NCBI GenBank assembly: GCA_035489755.1 | Contig: DATGZK010000099.1 | Location: 87,032 to 151,031 of the forward strand | Length of the DNA: 64,000 nt | Direction of reading: 5' to 3' | Origin: UBA9160 sp035489755 | GTDB taxonomy: Bacteria > Myxococcota_A > UBA9160 | Part shown: positions 51,190 through 59,754 of the stretch, in pieces | Layout of the letters: each line of letters begins with the position of its first letter | Numbering within the stretch: position 1 is the first letter of the stretch | Notes under the pieces: generated by a model | Database searches by the model: none | Seen by the model: only the letters and a program-made list of their open reading frames with translations | What the model was told of the DNA's origin: nothing | Translations under genes and position numbers: made by a program

Positions 51190-51699
51190 CTAACTCTCGG
51201 AGCCGCTCGAACCCTCGTTCAGCTTGAGCTCTCGCATCAGCTTCTCGCGGGCGGCGTCGTCAGAAAGGACCTGCTTTAGCTTTTGGCTAAACGCCTTCAC
51301 GTTGCCAAGCGGGCCCTTCATGGCCACGAGCGCGTCGCGAATCTCGAGCAGTGCCTTGAGCTCCGGCACCTGCTGCACCACCTGCTCGGGCTGGAAGGAC
51401 TTTAGATTCTGGATCTCGAGGTTGACCGGAACCTCGTCGCCTTCCTGGGCGTTCGGCGTGAGCCGGTCCCGAACCCCGAAGGACATCGTGATCCTCTGCT
51501 CCGCCAGCACCTGGTTGAAGTTGTCCTTGTCGATGTTGATGACCTTGCGATCCTCGAGGGCCGTCGAATCCTCGCGGCCGGTAAAGTCGCTGAGCACCAC
51601 GAGCTTGAGGGGCAGCTCGACGTCCTCATCCATGTTCGTCGCCGGCTTGTAGACGATGTTGATGCGCTCCTTGGGAGCGACGGTTGCTTCCTTGGCCAT
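51190..51699 (-). CDS. tssB: T6SS contractile sheath small subunit TssB (VipA)
   Basis: 169 residues, normal. RINIVYKPATNMDEDVELPL, KLVVLSDFTGRED, RKVINIDKDNFNQVLAEQ, VNLEIQNLKSFQPEQVVQQV and PELKALLEIRDALVAMKGPL are family signatures. A clear GGAGG site stands before ATG 51699, and upstream codons of the same frame belong to the antisense of tssA. The conserved helix used by ClpV appears to be present toward the N-terminus. Confidence 0.97.
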   Translation of the reverse strand: MAKEATVAPKERINIVYKPATNMDEDVELPLKLVVLSDFTGREDSTALEDRKVINIDKDNFNQVLAEQRITMSFGVRDRLTPNAQEGDEVPVNLEIQNLKSFQPEQVVQQVPELKALLEIRDALVAMKGPLGNVKAFSQKLKQVLSDDAAREKLMRELKLNEGSSGSES

Positions 51700-51733
51700 G
51701 CCCAATCCTCCTGTGGAAGGCTGCCCTTCCCAG

Positions 51734-53296
51734 TCATTCGAGCGCCGCGCCCGTGGCCGGATCGATCCGGCAAAGGCGCGCGAAGATCTCCTCCGCGCGG
51801 GCGGCGTCCTCAGGCGTCCCGCCCCGCCGCTCCGCCAAGCGTTTGCGGCAGCGGTAGAGGGCCTCGAGCACGCGCAGGGCAAGCCCCGGCTCCCAGTCCT
51901 CGAGCCCGTGACGCTGCATCTCTTCGTCGAGCCCATCAAGAAGCGGAGCCGCCACGCGTTCCTTGCCGGCATCGCTGGCGAGAGCCGCGAGCTCAAGCCG
52001 CGCGAGGAAACGGCCGCGCGCAGATCCGTCCTTGGTCAGGGCCTCCTCGAGCTTCCCGAGAGCATGGGAGAGTCGGCCCTTGCGCGCGAGTTCCTTGGCC
52101 TGCTCCCGCGCTGCGACGACTTCCGCCGAGTCCCGCGCTGCGGCTGCCCCAAGCGCAGCACGAGAGGACGCGCCCTCCTCGGAGCCCACTTCCTCGAGGA
52201 TCCATTTCTTGGTGTCGGCATCTGCGAACGGGGTGCCATTCTGGAAGCAGAGAGAAGGCAGGGTGGGGAGGCGACGCAGGAGCGAGCGCACCTCCTCCAG
52301 CAATCCCTGGCGTGCAGCGGCGTACGGTTCGCCGAGTCCCAAGAGCGCCCGGTCGGAATATCGCTGCGCATCGATCCAGATCGGCCGCTCCCGGAAGGCC
52401 TCTTCCGAACTCGCGAGAAGCCCCGCCCAGTCGCTGGCTTCGGAAAGACGCCGCAGCTCTGAGATGCGCTCTGCGGGGGGGTCGATGAGCGGGGTTTTGC
52501 CATCCACGACCGGCGGTGCCGAGGTCGCTTCGCCCCAGCGCACAAGGCGGGGGAGCCGATACGCAAGCGGGCTCATCGGCTCCCGCTCGCGGAAGAAGTC
52601 CGCCGACCTCGTAAGCGCCTCCTCGGCATCTGCGCGCGAGAGGATCTCACTGCTCGCCGCAGTTGTCCTCTCGCCGCTGGCAAGGGAAGGCGACTGCGGG
52701 GCGGGGGCGGCTGTCGCGGCCTTGGGCTCAGCCCCTTCCCGGGGCAGCCGCTCCACCATCTCCCGGAGGTCGCTCGTGAGACTCCCCACGCTGACGGGTG
52801 CATCTGCAAAGCGCTCGAGCAGGACTTTTTCGAGGTCGGTGCATGCCTGGAGACAGGCAAGGAGCGCTTCCCGATCGGCAGGCCCCGGGTCGCCGCGCAG
52901 TCCCAGGGCCTTCTGGCAGGCATCGGACAGGTACTGGATCGCGTTTATGCGCCCGCGAAGGCGTGCTGGGACTGGGGGGAATCCCCCGTCCCAGTGTGCT
53001 TGCAAGAGCCCCTCCACGATCCGCAGGCCATCCACGAGTCCCGCATAGCCCTCGGTCGCAAGCAGGCCGACGGCGAGGTACGTCGCGGTCGGGATGTCCT
53101 TGGACTTTTCTCGAAGGATGCGCGAGCCAACCTCGACCACCCGAGGCCAATCGGTGAACTCGCCCTTCGCGGGCTCCTTCATCACCTCATGGCGCAGCGC
53201 TTCGTAGTCGGAATCGTCGGAGACCGACTGACCGGCGGGACTGGCCCCGGGAATCGGGGCCGATCCCAACGCAGCTCTAGCGGACGGCTCGGTCAT
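51734..53296 (-). CDS. tssA: T6SS protein TssA (ImpA-related)
   Basis: 520 residues. The ImpA N-terminal domain includes YEALRHEVMKEP, DWPRVVEVGSRILREKSKDI, PTATYLAVGLLATEGYAGLVDGL and HWDGGFPPVPARLRGRINAI. An Ala/Pro-rich linker follows; the C-terminal part (about 300-500) is helical with a TPR-like VasJ-type domain, SEEAFRERPIWIDAQRYSDRAL, as in long TssA proteins. TssA coordinates baseplate priming and sheath growth. Start ATG 53296 (MTEPSARAALGS) was preferred; ATG 53350 would add 18 residues. First gene of the island's minus-strand transcript. Confidence 0.92.
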   Translation of the reverse strand: MTEPSARAALGSAPIPGASPAGQSVSDDSDYEALRHEVMKEPAKGEFTDWPRVVEVGSRILREKSKDIPTATYLAVGLLATEGYAGLVDGLRIVEGLLQAHWDGGFPPVPARLRGRINAIQYLSDACQKALGLRGDPGPADREALLACLQACTDLEKVLLERFADAPVSVGSLTSDLREMVERLPREGAEPKAATAAPAPQSPSLASGERTTAASSEILSRADAEEALTRSADFFREREPMSPLAYRLPRLVRWGEATSAPPVVDGKTPLIDPPAERISELRRLSEASDWAGLLASSEEAFRERPIWIDAQRYSDRALLGLGEPYAAARQGLLEEVRSLLRRLPTLPSLCFQNGTPFADADTKKWILEEVGSEEGASSRAALGAAAARDSAEVVAAREQAKELARKGRLSHALGKLEEALTKDGSARGRFLARLELAALASDAGKERVAAPLLDGLDEEMQRHGLEDWEPGLALRVLEALYRCRKRLAERRGGTPEDAARAEEIFARLCRIDPATGAALE

Positions 53297-53642
53297 CGGT
53301 TGCAAGCCGCGTGCAGGGGTAATCCTCAGGCGCTCCGGGCGCCAACTCATGATACGAGCGTTCGCACTCCTGTGACAAGCGGGGATCCCGCCCTCCGCGG
53401 CTGTAGGGGAGGTCCCGCGCATGCATGTGCAATGCGTGCGCAAGAGACTCTAAGTAGCGCGGGCGGAGCAAAAGCCTCGCAGGCCCAGGCGGGAGCGGTC
53501 GGCCCTCCGCCTGCAAGATCCGATTCCGGCAGAGGATGAGACACGCGATTGTGTTGCACTTCGCGCCTCGTCTTGCGGACGTCTGCGTGAGAAGCAGGGT
53601 GCGCCGTCGCGCGGAGGTCGCCCGTCCGCCCGCGGCAAAGGA
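53297..53642. promoter_or_regulatory. upstream region of the T6SS operon
   Basis: 346 bp without a supported gene, upstream of tssA and downstream of the small secreted-protein gene. It presumably holds the main T6SS promoter. An imperfect inverted repeat, GCGCATGCA with TGCGTGCGC (53417-53441, one mismatch), is a possible regulator site about 120 nt upstream of tssA. No sigma-54 or clear sigma-70 promoter was recognised by eye. Confidence 0.35.
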
Positions 53643-53975
53643 TTAGAGGGGGTCTAGGCCCTTCTCCGTCGGCTCGACTGGCCGAGTGTCTACGGCGCCA
53701 AAGCGCTGGAGCCATTCGAACGTCGTCTGCTCGGACGGGCGCCGGGCTGCCATGGGCTGAGCCGAGGGTGCGAGGCCCAGCTCCCCCCCGCTCGCCGTGG
53801 GCAAGCGCCGCACCGGCGGGCGAGGGCGAGCGGGCTGCCCGCCGGGCCTCTGACCCGCCGTGGCGTCCAGGGCCCCGAGGCGCGTCGTCGGGTCCTCCCC
53901 GGCCTGGGCGGCGGCGCCGAGCAGTCCGGCTGCGAGAAGGGCAACCACTGACACTCGCTTGCGCACGCCAGCCAT
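53643..53975 (-). CDS. small exported protein of unknown function
   Basis: 110 residues with a clear signal peptide, RVSVVALLAAGLLGAAAQAG, and probable cleavage after AQA. The mature part is Pro/Arg/Gly-rich and likely disordered (GGQPARPRPPVRRLP), with a more conserved-looking end TTFEWLQRFGAVDTRP. It precedes the T6SS operon on the same strand, 346 bp away, and is divergent from the phosphatidyltransferase gene. No family recognised; real existence rests on the signal sequence. Confidence 0.55.
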   Translation of the reverse strand: MAGVRKRVSVVALLAAGLLGAAAQAGEDPTTRLGALDATAGQRPGGQPARPRPPVRRLPTASGGELGLAPSAQPMAARRPSEQTTFEWLQRFGAVDTRPVEPTEKGLDPL

Positions 53976-54027
53976 CTCCCGCGGCTTCGGCGTCCCCAGG
54001 GCTGTGCTTGAATGCTAGGGTGACGCC

Positions 54028-54651
54028 ATGATCAAGGCGAAGCTGGGCGATCGCCTCGACGCTTGGCTTCAGGCGCTTTTGCCCTTTCTTTTTCGCCATC
54101 GGCTGAATCCAAACCTGCTTACGGTTCTCGGTACGCTGGTCTCCTTGGCTGCGGCAGTCGGCTTCGCGTTCGGACAGTTCCGCTGGGCCGGGGTGCTGAT
54201 CCTGGCGGGCGGATTCTTTGATCTCGTGGACGGCGTGATTGCCAGGCACCAGGGTACGGCTTCGACCTTCGGCGCATTCCTCGATTCGACCCTCGACCGC
54301 TTGGTCGACATGGGAATCTTGCTCGGGATCGTGATGCACTACGCAGGCAAAGGGGAGCCAGGGCTCGTTCTGCTCGCGGGCTACGCGCTCGTTGCGACCG
54401 TGCTGGTGTCTTACGCGAAGGCGCGGGCGGAGCTCGTCGTTCCTGTGCTGGAGGGGGGACTCCTCGAGCGCGGTGAGCGGATTGGCCTCCTGGCAGCCGG
54501 TGCGATCCTCGGATTCATGGTGCCTGCGCTTTGGATCGTGGCCGTCGGTGCGACGATCACGGTGGTGCAGCGCTTTTCTCTGGCCTACCGGGAGATGGCG
54601 GAGCTCGATGCGTCATCGCGTCGTGTGGCCGGTGCAGAGGAGCGATCGTAA
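54028..54651 (+). CDS. CDP-alcohol phosphatidyltransferase family protein
   Basis: Inner-membrane phospholipid enzyme of 207 residues. The catalytic motif is FDLVDGVIARHQGTASTFGA followed by FLDSTLDR, i.e. the D-x2-D-G-x2-A-R-x8-G-x3-D-x3-D pattern complete. About six hydrophobic segments. It joins a CDP-linked lipid to an alcohol, as in phosphatidylglycerophosphate or phosphatidylinositol-phosphate synthesis; the acceptor cannot be told. The gene begins the plus-strand cluster leading to ispE, prs, rplY and pth, 2 nt before the DUF1844 gene. Confidence 0.9.
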   Translation: MIKAKLGDRLDAWLQALLPFLFRHRLNPNLLTVLGTLVSLAAAVGFAFGQFRWAGVLILAGGFFDLVDGVIARHQGTASTFGAFLDSTLDRLVDMGILLGIVMHYAGKGEPGLVLLAGYALVATVLVSYAKARAELVVPVLEGGLLERGERIGLLAAGAILGFMVPALWIVAVGATITVVQRFSLAYREMAELDASSRRVAGAEERS

Positions 54652-54653
54652 AG

Positions 54654-54950
54654 ATGGGAAATGACGAGCGGACGAGCGAGAAGCGAGGCGGGCAGGGGGT
54701 GCTTCCCGCAATCGATTTCTCCACCTTCATTCTCTCCCTCTCGACCTCAGCGCTCTTTCACCTCGGCCTCATTGCCGACACCCAGTCCGACAAGCCTGGC
54801 GAGCGCAATCTCCCCCTCGCCCGGCAGACCATCGACATCCTTGAGATCCTCGAGATCAAGACGCGAGGGAACCTCGACCCCGAAGAGGCCAAGCTCCTCG
54901 AGAGCCTCCTCTTCGAGATCCGGATGCGCTTCGTCGAAGCCAACCGCTAG
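54654..54950 (+). CDS. DUF1844 family protein
   Basis: 98 residues. Core LPAIDFSTFILSLSTSALFH, LGLI and LPLARQTIDILEILEIKTRG, NLDPEEAKLLESLLFEIRMRF matches the DUF1844 family found next to ispE or other housekeeping genes in deltaproteobacterial-type genomes. Function unknown; the sequence is soluble and helical. ATG 54654 follows GAGGAGCG. It abuts ispE with no gap (TAG then ATG). Confidence 0.88.
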   Translation: MGNDERTSEKRGGQGVLPAIDFSTFILSLSTSALFHLGLIADTQSDKPGERNLPLARQTIDILEILEIKTRGNLDPEEAKLLESLLFEIRMRFVEANR

Positions 54951-55907
54951 ATGGGCGGCGGCGAGCCCGCATTGCGCGCGCTCTCGCTCCGCGCTCCGGC
55001 GAAGCTCAACTTTGGGCTGCGCGTTGTCGGCCGGCGCCCCGACGGCTATCACGAACTCGAGAGCCTGTTTGTGCCGATTGGCCTTGCCGACGAGGTGCGC
55101 GTCGAGCTCCGGGACGCTCCGGGAGTGCGGGTACGGCTCAGGCTCGAGGGCGATGCTCGCCACGTTCCCGCGGACGCCACGAACCTCGCAGCCCGGGCGG
55201 CGCAGGTGTTTCTTGAGGCGGCACAGATCTGCGCAGAGGTGGCGATCGTGCTGCGCAAGCACGTGCCGGCGGCGGCCGGCCTTGGGGGGGGCTCGAGCGA
55301 CGCGGGCGCGGTGCTGCGGGGACTCACCCAGCTCTTCCCTGTTGCGCTCCCGCGCGCGGAGCTTTGCGCAGCCGCCCTGCGCCTTGGAGCGGACGTCCCT
55401 TTCTTCGTGGCAGAGCCGCTACGTGCCGCCTGGGTCACGGGAATCGGCGAGCGCATCGAGCCCCTCGAAAAGTTCCCCGACCTTGGCATCCTGCTCGTAC
55501 ACCCTGGCCTCCCCCTTGCGACCAAGGCCGTCTTCGAGGAGTACGACAGCGCTCCCTGCGCGTTGACGCCCCCCGGGAGCGGATCTACGATGCGCTCGCT
55601 TTCCGGGCTTCGGGATCTCGTGGAGCGGATCGGGGTGGGTCTCCTCGCAAACGATCTCGAGCCTGCAGCCACCCGGCTGTGCCCAGCGATCGCGCGCTTG
55701 AAGGATGAGCTCTGCGCCTGCGAGGCCCTTGGAGTGGGGATGTCGGGGAGCGGGCCGACACTGTTCGCCCTGTTCACGGATCGGGCGAGTGCGGAGGAGG
55801 CGCGCGGGCGGCTCGCGCTTAAGGCTCCAGCCTGGGCCCGGGTGACTTCTCGATTCGAGCCCTCGGTTTCGGCCGGGGGCACCGATGGGGCGTCGCCAAA
55901 CTGGTAA
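54951..55907 (+). CDS. ispE: 4-(cytidine 5'-diphospho)-2-C-methyl-D-erythritol kinase
   Basis: GHMP kinase of the non-mevalonate isoprenoid pathway, 318 residues. Signatures: SLRAPAKLNFGLRVVGRRPD, DGYHELESLFVPIGL, the ATP-binding loop PAAAGLGGGSSDAGAVLRG and late GVGMSGSGPTLFALF. Starts directly at the DUF1844 stop. The last 22 nt, encoding roughly the final seven codons with TAA at 55905-55907, lie inside the tRNA-Gln gene: the stop codon sits in its D-loop. All kinase motifs are upstream of the overlap, so the protein is probably complete. Confidence 0.95.
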   Translation: MGGGEPALRALSLRAPAKLNFGLRVVGRRPDGYHELESLFVPIGLADEVRVELRDAPGVRVRLRLEGDARHVPADATNLAARAAQVFLEAAQICAEVAIVLRKHVPAAAGLGGGSSDAGAVLRGLTQLFPVALPRAELCAAALRLGADVPFFVAEPLRAAWVTGIGERIEPLEKFPDLGILLVHPGLPLATKAVFEEYDSAPCALTPPGSGSTMRSLSGLRDLVERIGVGLLANDLEPAATRLCPAIARLKDELCACEALGVGMSGSGPTLFALFTDRASAEEARGRLALKAPAWARVTSRFEPSVSAGGTDGASPNW

Positions 55908-55958
55908 GGCAGCGGCCTTTGGAGCCGCCATCTGCAGGTTCGAGTCCTGCCGCCCCAA
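55886..55958 (+). tRNA. tRNA-Gln (anticodon UUG)
   Basis: A full cloverleaf can be drawn. The acceptor stem TGGGGCG pairs with CGCCCCA (55951-55957), with discriminator A at 55958. The D-arm holds ACTGGTAAGG; the anticodon stem GCGGC/GCCGC encloses CTTTGGA with TTG at 55919-55921, for Gln codons CAA/CAG. The T-arm GCAGG-TTCGAGT-CCTGC is perfect. No CCA is encoded. The first 22 nt overlap the end of ispE. Confidence 0.96.
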
Positions 55959-56036
55959 TGCTTACGGGACTCCGGTCAAGCGGGAGCAGCCGCACAGGAA
56001 CTCGGCTCTCCCCAGGCGGAAGCAGCGACGGCCGAT

Positions 56037-56975
56037 ATGCAAGACATGAAACTCTTCGCGGGAAACTCGAACCCCGATCTTGCGCGGGAGATCACGGGGT
56101 ACCTCGACATCGAGCTCGGCAAAGCCGAGGTCGGCACGTTCAGCGACGGGGAGGTCTCGGTCGAGATCCATGAGAACGTGCGCGGCATGGACTGTTTCGT
56201 ATTGCAGTCGACCTCCGCGCCCCAGAACACGCACCTGATGGAGCTGCTGATCGTGATCGACGCGCTCCGCCGTTCCTCGGCCGGGCGGATTACCGCGGTC
56301 CTCCCCTACTACGGCTATGCCCGGCAGGACCGAAAGGTCCGGCCTCGCATGCCGATCACCGCCAAGCTGGTGGCCGACCTGCTCTCGGTGGCCGGCACCG
56401 ACCGGGTGCTCTGCATCGACCTTCACGTGGGCCAGATTCAGGGCTTCTTTAACATTCCCGTCGACAACGTCTACGCGACGCCGATCCTGCTCGATGCGAT
56501 CCGCGCGCGCTTCGGGGACAACCTCTGCGTCATCTCGCCCGACGCGGGCGGAGTGGAACGCTCGCGGGCGTACGCCAAGCGTCTTGATGCACCCCTCGCC
56601 ATCATCGACAAACGGCGCGAGGCCGCGAATGTCTCAGAGGTGATGAACATCATCGGTGACGTGCGCGGCCGAACCTGCGTGATCGTGGACGACATCGTCG
56701 ACACCGCCGGGACGCTTACGGAGTCGGCGCGGGCCCTCGAGAAGGCCGGTGCGCGCGCCGTGTACGCAGCGATCACCCACCCCGTGCTCTCGGGTCCGGC
56801 GATCAAGCGGATCGAGGAGTCCCCGCTGCGAGAGCTTGTCGTCACGGATTCGATCCCGCTTCGGGCCGACGCACGCGGATCGAGCAAACTCCATGTCGTG
56901 TCGATCGCCACCCTGCTTGGCGAGTCGATCCGTCGCATTAACAACGAAGAAAGCGTGAGCTCGCTCTTCGTCTAG
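56037..56975 (+). CDS. prs: ribose-phosphate pyrophosphokinase
   Basis: Makes PRPP from ribose-5-phosphate and ATP for nucleotide, His and Trp synthesis. 312 residues, normal. Signatures: LFAGNSNPDLAREIT, VGTFSDGEVSVEIHENVRG, YYGYARQDRK, IDLHVGQIQGFFNIP and the PRPP loop VIVDDIVDTAGT. ATG 56037 or ATG 56046 may be used. It follows tRNA-Gln directly and precedes rplY, the usual order in this group of bacteria. Confidence 0.97.
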   Translation: MQDMKLFAGNSNPDLAREITGYLDIELGKAEVGTFSDGEVSVEIHENVRGMDCFVLQSTSAPQNTHLMELLIVIDALRRSSAGRITAVLPYYGYARQDRKVRPRMPITAKLVADLLSVAGTDRVLCIDLHVGQIQGFFNIPVDNVYATPILLDAIRARFGDNLCVISPDAGGVERSRAYAKRLDAPLAIIDKRREAANVSEVMNIIGDVRGRTCVIVDDIVDTAGTLTESARALEKAGARAVYAAITHPVLSGPAIKRIEESPLRELVVTDSIPLRADARGSSKLHVVSIATLLGESIRRINNEESVSSLFV

Positions 56976-56997
56976 CCCAAGAGCCAAGGAGTCTGTC

Positions 56998-57744
56998 GTG
57001 GGTGACCATGCGCTGTCCGTCGAGGTTCGCGAGCATACCGGAAAAGGAATGGGTCGAAGGCTGCGCGCCGGCGGCCGGATCCCGGCCATTCTGTACGGGC
57101 GGGGCCGCGAGTCTGTGCCGATCTCCCTCGATCCGCGGCTGCTCGAGAAGCTCCTTGCGACGAGCGATGCGGGCATGAACACCCTGATCGATCTCGCAGT
57201 CGCCGGCCGGAGCGATCTGGCCGGCAGGGTCGTGCTCGTAAAAGAGTTGCAGCGCCACCCCGTGCGAGGCTCGCTTCTCCACGCCGACTTCTACGAGGTG
57301 GACCTCACCAAGACGATCGAAGTCTCCGTGCCGATCCACGTCGTCGGCACTGCCGCCGGCGTAGCCCTCGATGGCGGGATCCTTGACCAGGCGTTGCGCG
57401 AACTCGAGATCGAATGCCTCCCGCGCGCCATCCCCGACCAGATCGACGTGGACGTGTCGGCGCTCATGATCGGCCAGTCGATCCACGTACGGGAGCTCTC
57501 CCTGCCCGAGGGCGTCAAGCTTTTGAGCGACCCCGATCTGTCCGTGGTGTCGGTCGTGGCACCGGCTGCGGAGATCGTGCCGGAGGTGGCGGCTGCGGAG
57601 GTCGCGCCTGAGGTCGAGGGCGAGGCTCCGGCCGAGGGCGCGGAAGGCGAGGCGCCGGCCACAAAGGCCGCTGCACCGACGACCAAGGCCGCCCCGGCCA
57701 AGGCCGCGCCGACCAAGGCCACCCCGACGAAGGGCGCGGAGTAG
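56998..57744 (+). CDS. rplY: 50S ribosomal protein L25 (CTC form)
   Basis: 5S rRNA-binding ribosomal protein of the long L25/CTC type, 248 residues. The L25 domain (about 1-95) shows EVREHTGKGMGRRLRAGGRIPAILYG and HPVRGSLLHADFYEVD; the TL5 C-domain follows to about 190 (RAIPDQIDVDVSALMIGQSI). The last 50 residues are a low-complexity Ala/Pro/Glu/Lys/Thr tail with repeated AAPTTKA-like units, probably disordered. GTG start at 56998. Lies between prs and pth. Confidence 0.96.
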   Translation: MGDHALSVEVREHTGKGMGRRLRAGGRIPAILYGRGRESVPISLDPRLLEKLLATSDAGMNTLIDLAVAGRSDLAGRVVLVKELQRHPVRGSLLHADFYEVDLTKTIEVSVPIHVVGTAAGVALDGGILDQALRELEIECLPRAIPDQIDVDVSALMIGQSIHVRELSLPEGVKLLSDPDLSVVSVVAPAAEIVPEVAAAEVAPEVEGEAPAEGAEGEAPATKAAAPTTKAAPAKAAPTKATPTKGAE

Positions 57745-57771
57745 CCACCGAAGCGCCAGGGCGACCCCGCT

Positions 57772-58362
57772 GTGAAGCTCGTCGTTGGGCTTGGCAACCC
57801 AGGCCGTCGCTACGCAGCCACGCGTCACAACGTGGGTTACCGCGTGGTGGAAGCGTTCGCGGCGCTGCAGGGGATCGCGCTCTCGAGCCGGAAGTTCTCC
57901 GGCCGATTTGGCCGCGGGAAGGTCGAGGTCTGCGACGTGGCCCTCCTCGAGCCGGAGACGTTCATGAATCTCTCGGGTGCGTCGGTGGCCGAAGCGGTGC
58001 GCCTGCTTCCCATGGGTGACCTCGCGACAGACCTGCTCGTGGTGTCAGACGATGTCGATCTTCCGTTCGGCCGCCTGCGCGTTCGCGCCGGTGGAGGCGC
58101 GGGAGGGCACAAGGGCCTGCGCGACATCATTGAGCACCTTGGTCGGGACGACTTTCCGCGCCTGCGCTTCGGTGTCGGTCGCCCTCCTCACCCTGGCCAA
58201 GACACTGCGGATTGGGTGCTCGAGGCATTCAGCGCCGAGGAGGAGAAAGCCCTGCCGAAGCGGGTCGAGGACGCGGCTCGGGCGATCTCGACCTTTGTCG
58301 CGGCGGGGGTGCAGGCGGCCATGAACCAATGGAACCGTGAGGCGGAGGCGCCGCCGAAATAG
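57772..58362 (+). CDS. pth: peptidyl-tRNA hydrolase
   Basis: Releases peptides from peptidyl-tRNA that has dropped off ribosomes. 196 residues. Signatures: VVGLGNPGRRYAATRHNVGY with the catalytic His (about residue 19), PETFMNLSGASVAE, SDDVDLPFGRLRVRAGGGAG, GHKGLRDIIEHLG and FPRLRFGVGRPP. Starts with GTG 57772, 27 nt after rplY. Ends convergently with ackA, 20 nt apart. Confidence 0.97.
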   Translation: MKLVVGLGNPGRRYAATRHNVGYRVVEAFAALQGIALSSRKFSGRFGRGKVEVCDVALLEPETFMNLSGASVAEAVRLLPMGDLATDLLVVSDDVDLPFGRLRVRAGGGAGGHKGLRDIIEHLGRDDFPRLRFGVGRPPHPGQDTADWVLEAFSAEEEKALPKRVEDAARAISTFVAAGVQAAMNQWNREAEAPPK

Positions 58363-58382
58363 GGGAGGTCGCCCTGGCGCTC

Positions 58383-59576
58383 TTACGGCACGCCCAAGAG
58401 CGCGCGGACATGCTGCGCGATCATTCGGTTCTCGTCGGTTCGCACCACCCACGCGGACACGGGCGATTCCGGAGCCGAGATGCGCGGGCCACCCGCTCGA
58501 TTGGCGGCCTCGTCGAACCGGACCCCGAGCCACTGCGCATCGGCGCAGACCCGGGCGCGGATCGCCGCGGCGTTCTCGCCGATGCCCCCGGTGAAGACGA
58601 GCGCATCGAGCCCGCCAAGGGCCGCTGCCATCGAGCCGAGCTCACGCGCGATGCGGTAGACGAAGAGATCGATCGCTTCATGCGCCCGCGGATCGCTGCT
58701 CGCGAGGAGCTCGCGCATGTCGCTCGAGAGCCCCGAAACCCCGAGCAGACCCGAGCGGTGATAGAGCAGATCCTCGAGCGCGCGGGCGCCCATCCCGCGC
58801 TCATCCATCAGGTAAAGCAGGACGCCTGCGTCGAGCACTCCCGGCCGCGTACCCATCACAAGACCGTCGAGCGTGCTAAAGCCCATCGTGGTGGCGACGC
58901 TGCGTCGTCCTCGCATCGCGCAAAGACTCGCTCCGTTTCCGAGGTGAGCGACCACCACGCGGCCTTCGGCGACCTGGGGTGCCAGCGCGGGCAGCGCCAA
59001 CGCGATCGCCTCGTAGGAGAGGCCATGGAAGCCATAACGACGCACGCCAGCGTCGGCGAGCTCGCGCGGAACTGCCAAGGCTTGCGCGAGCGCGGGCTGC
59101 GAGCGGTGGAAGGCCGTGTCGAAGCATGCAATCTGGGGAAGATCGGGAGCCGCTTCGGCCACGGCACGGATCGCGGCGAGCTGATGGGGCTGGTGGAGTG
59201 GAGCAAGGGGGATCAGGCGCTCGAGTTCCTCCATTACAGACTTGTCGATGCGCACGGGAGCGCTGTAGAGCGATCCGCCGTGCACCACGCGGTGGCCCAC
59301 GGCAACGAGCCCGGCAACGCCGCCATGATCGCGGAGCCACGCCCGGGCGCGCGCGATCGCAGCGCGATGATCGCCGACCTCCGCAGGGGGAAGGCGCTCG
59401 TCGGTCCGTACTCGGCCGGTCGCGTCGGCGACAACGAGGCGCGCTTCGGGTTGGCCGATGCCCTCGACCTGCCCCTCGAAGATCGAGCGCAACTCGCCGT
59501 GGCCCTCGTCGCTCGGGAAGAGCGAGAACTTGACGCTCGACGATCCGGCGTTTAGGACGAGAATCGAACCGCTCAC
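58383..59576 (-). CDS. ackA: acetate kinase
   Basis: Interconverts acetate plus ATP and acetyl phosphate. 397 residues, normal length. Signatures: ILVLNAGSSSVKFSLF, GHRVVHGG, CFDTAFH, YGFHGLSYE, HLGNGASLCAM, TLDGLVMGTRPG and VFTGGIGEN. GTG 59576 gives the proper start; the frame stays open 50 codons upstream but those are not protein-like. No phosphotransacetylase gene lies adjacent, so the usual partner is elsewhere. Confidence 0.95.
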   Translation of the reverse strand: MSGSILVLNAGSSSVKFSLFPSDEGHGELRSIFEGQVEGIGQPEARLVVADATGRVRTDERLPPAEVGDHRAAIARARAWLRDHGGVAGLVAVGHRVVHGGSLYSAPVRIDKSVMEELERLIPLAPLHQPHQLAAIRAVAEAAPDLPQIACFDTAFHRSQPALAQALAVPRELADAGVRRYGFHGLSYEAIALALPALAPQVAEGRVVVAHLGNGASLCAMRGRRSVATTMGFSTLDGLVMGTRPGVLDAGVLLYLMDERGMGARALEDLLYHRSGLLGVSGLSSDMRELLASSDPRAHEAIDLFVYRIARELGSMAAALGGLDALVFTGGIGENAAAIRARVCADAQWLGVRFDEAANRAGGPRISAPESPVSAWVVRTDENRMIAQHVRALLGVP

Positions 59577-59754
59577 CGCTGGTGAGCTTAAGCGACGCGG
59601 GCGCAAACGGATCCCCAAGGAGACGGCGGGCTCCCGCCTCGCTTCACTCTCCGGCACGTCGATCGCCCCGGGAGCCTGCGCGCGATCCGTGTGGCGGCCG
59701 GCTCGCTCGCCATGGTAGACACGGCCCATTCGTCGTGAGAAGGGAGGAGCCTAG

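Noticed and set aside
53347..54339. 330-codon minus-strand frame over the T6SS upstream region
   Set aside because: Runs antisense through the phosphatidyltransferase gene and is of low complexity; the 110-residue signal-peptide frame inside the span is better supported.
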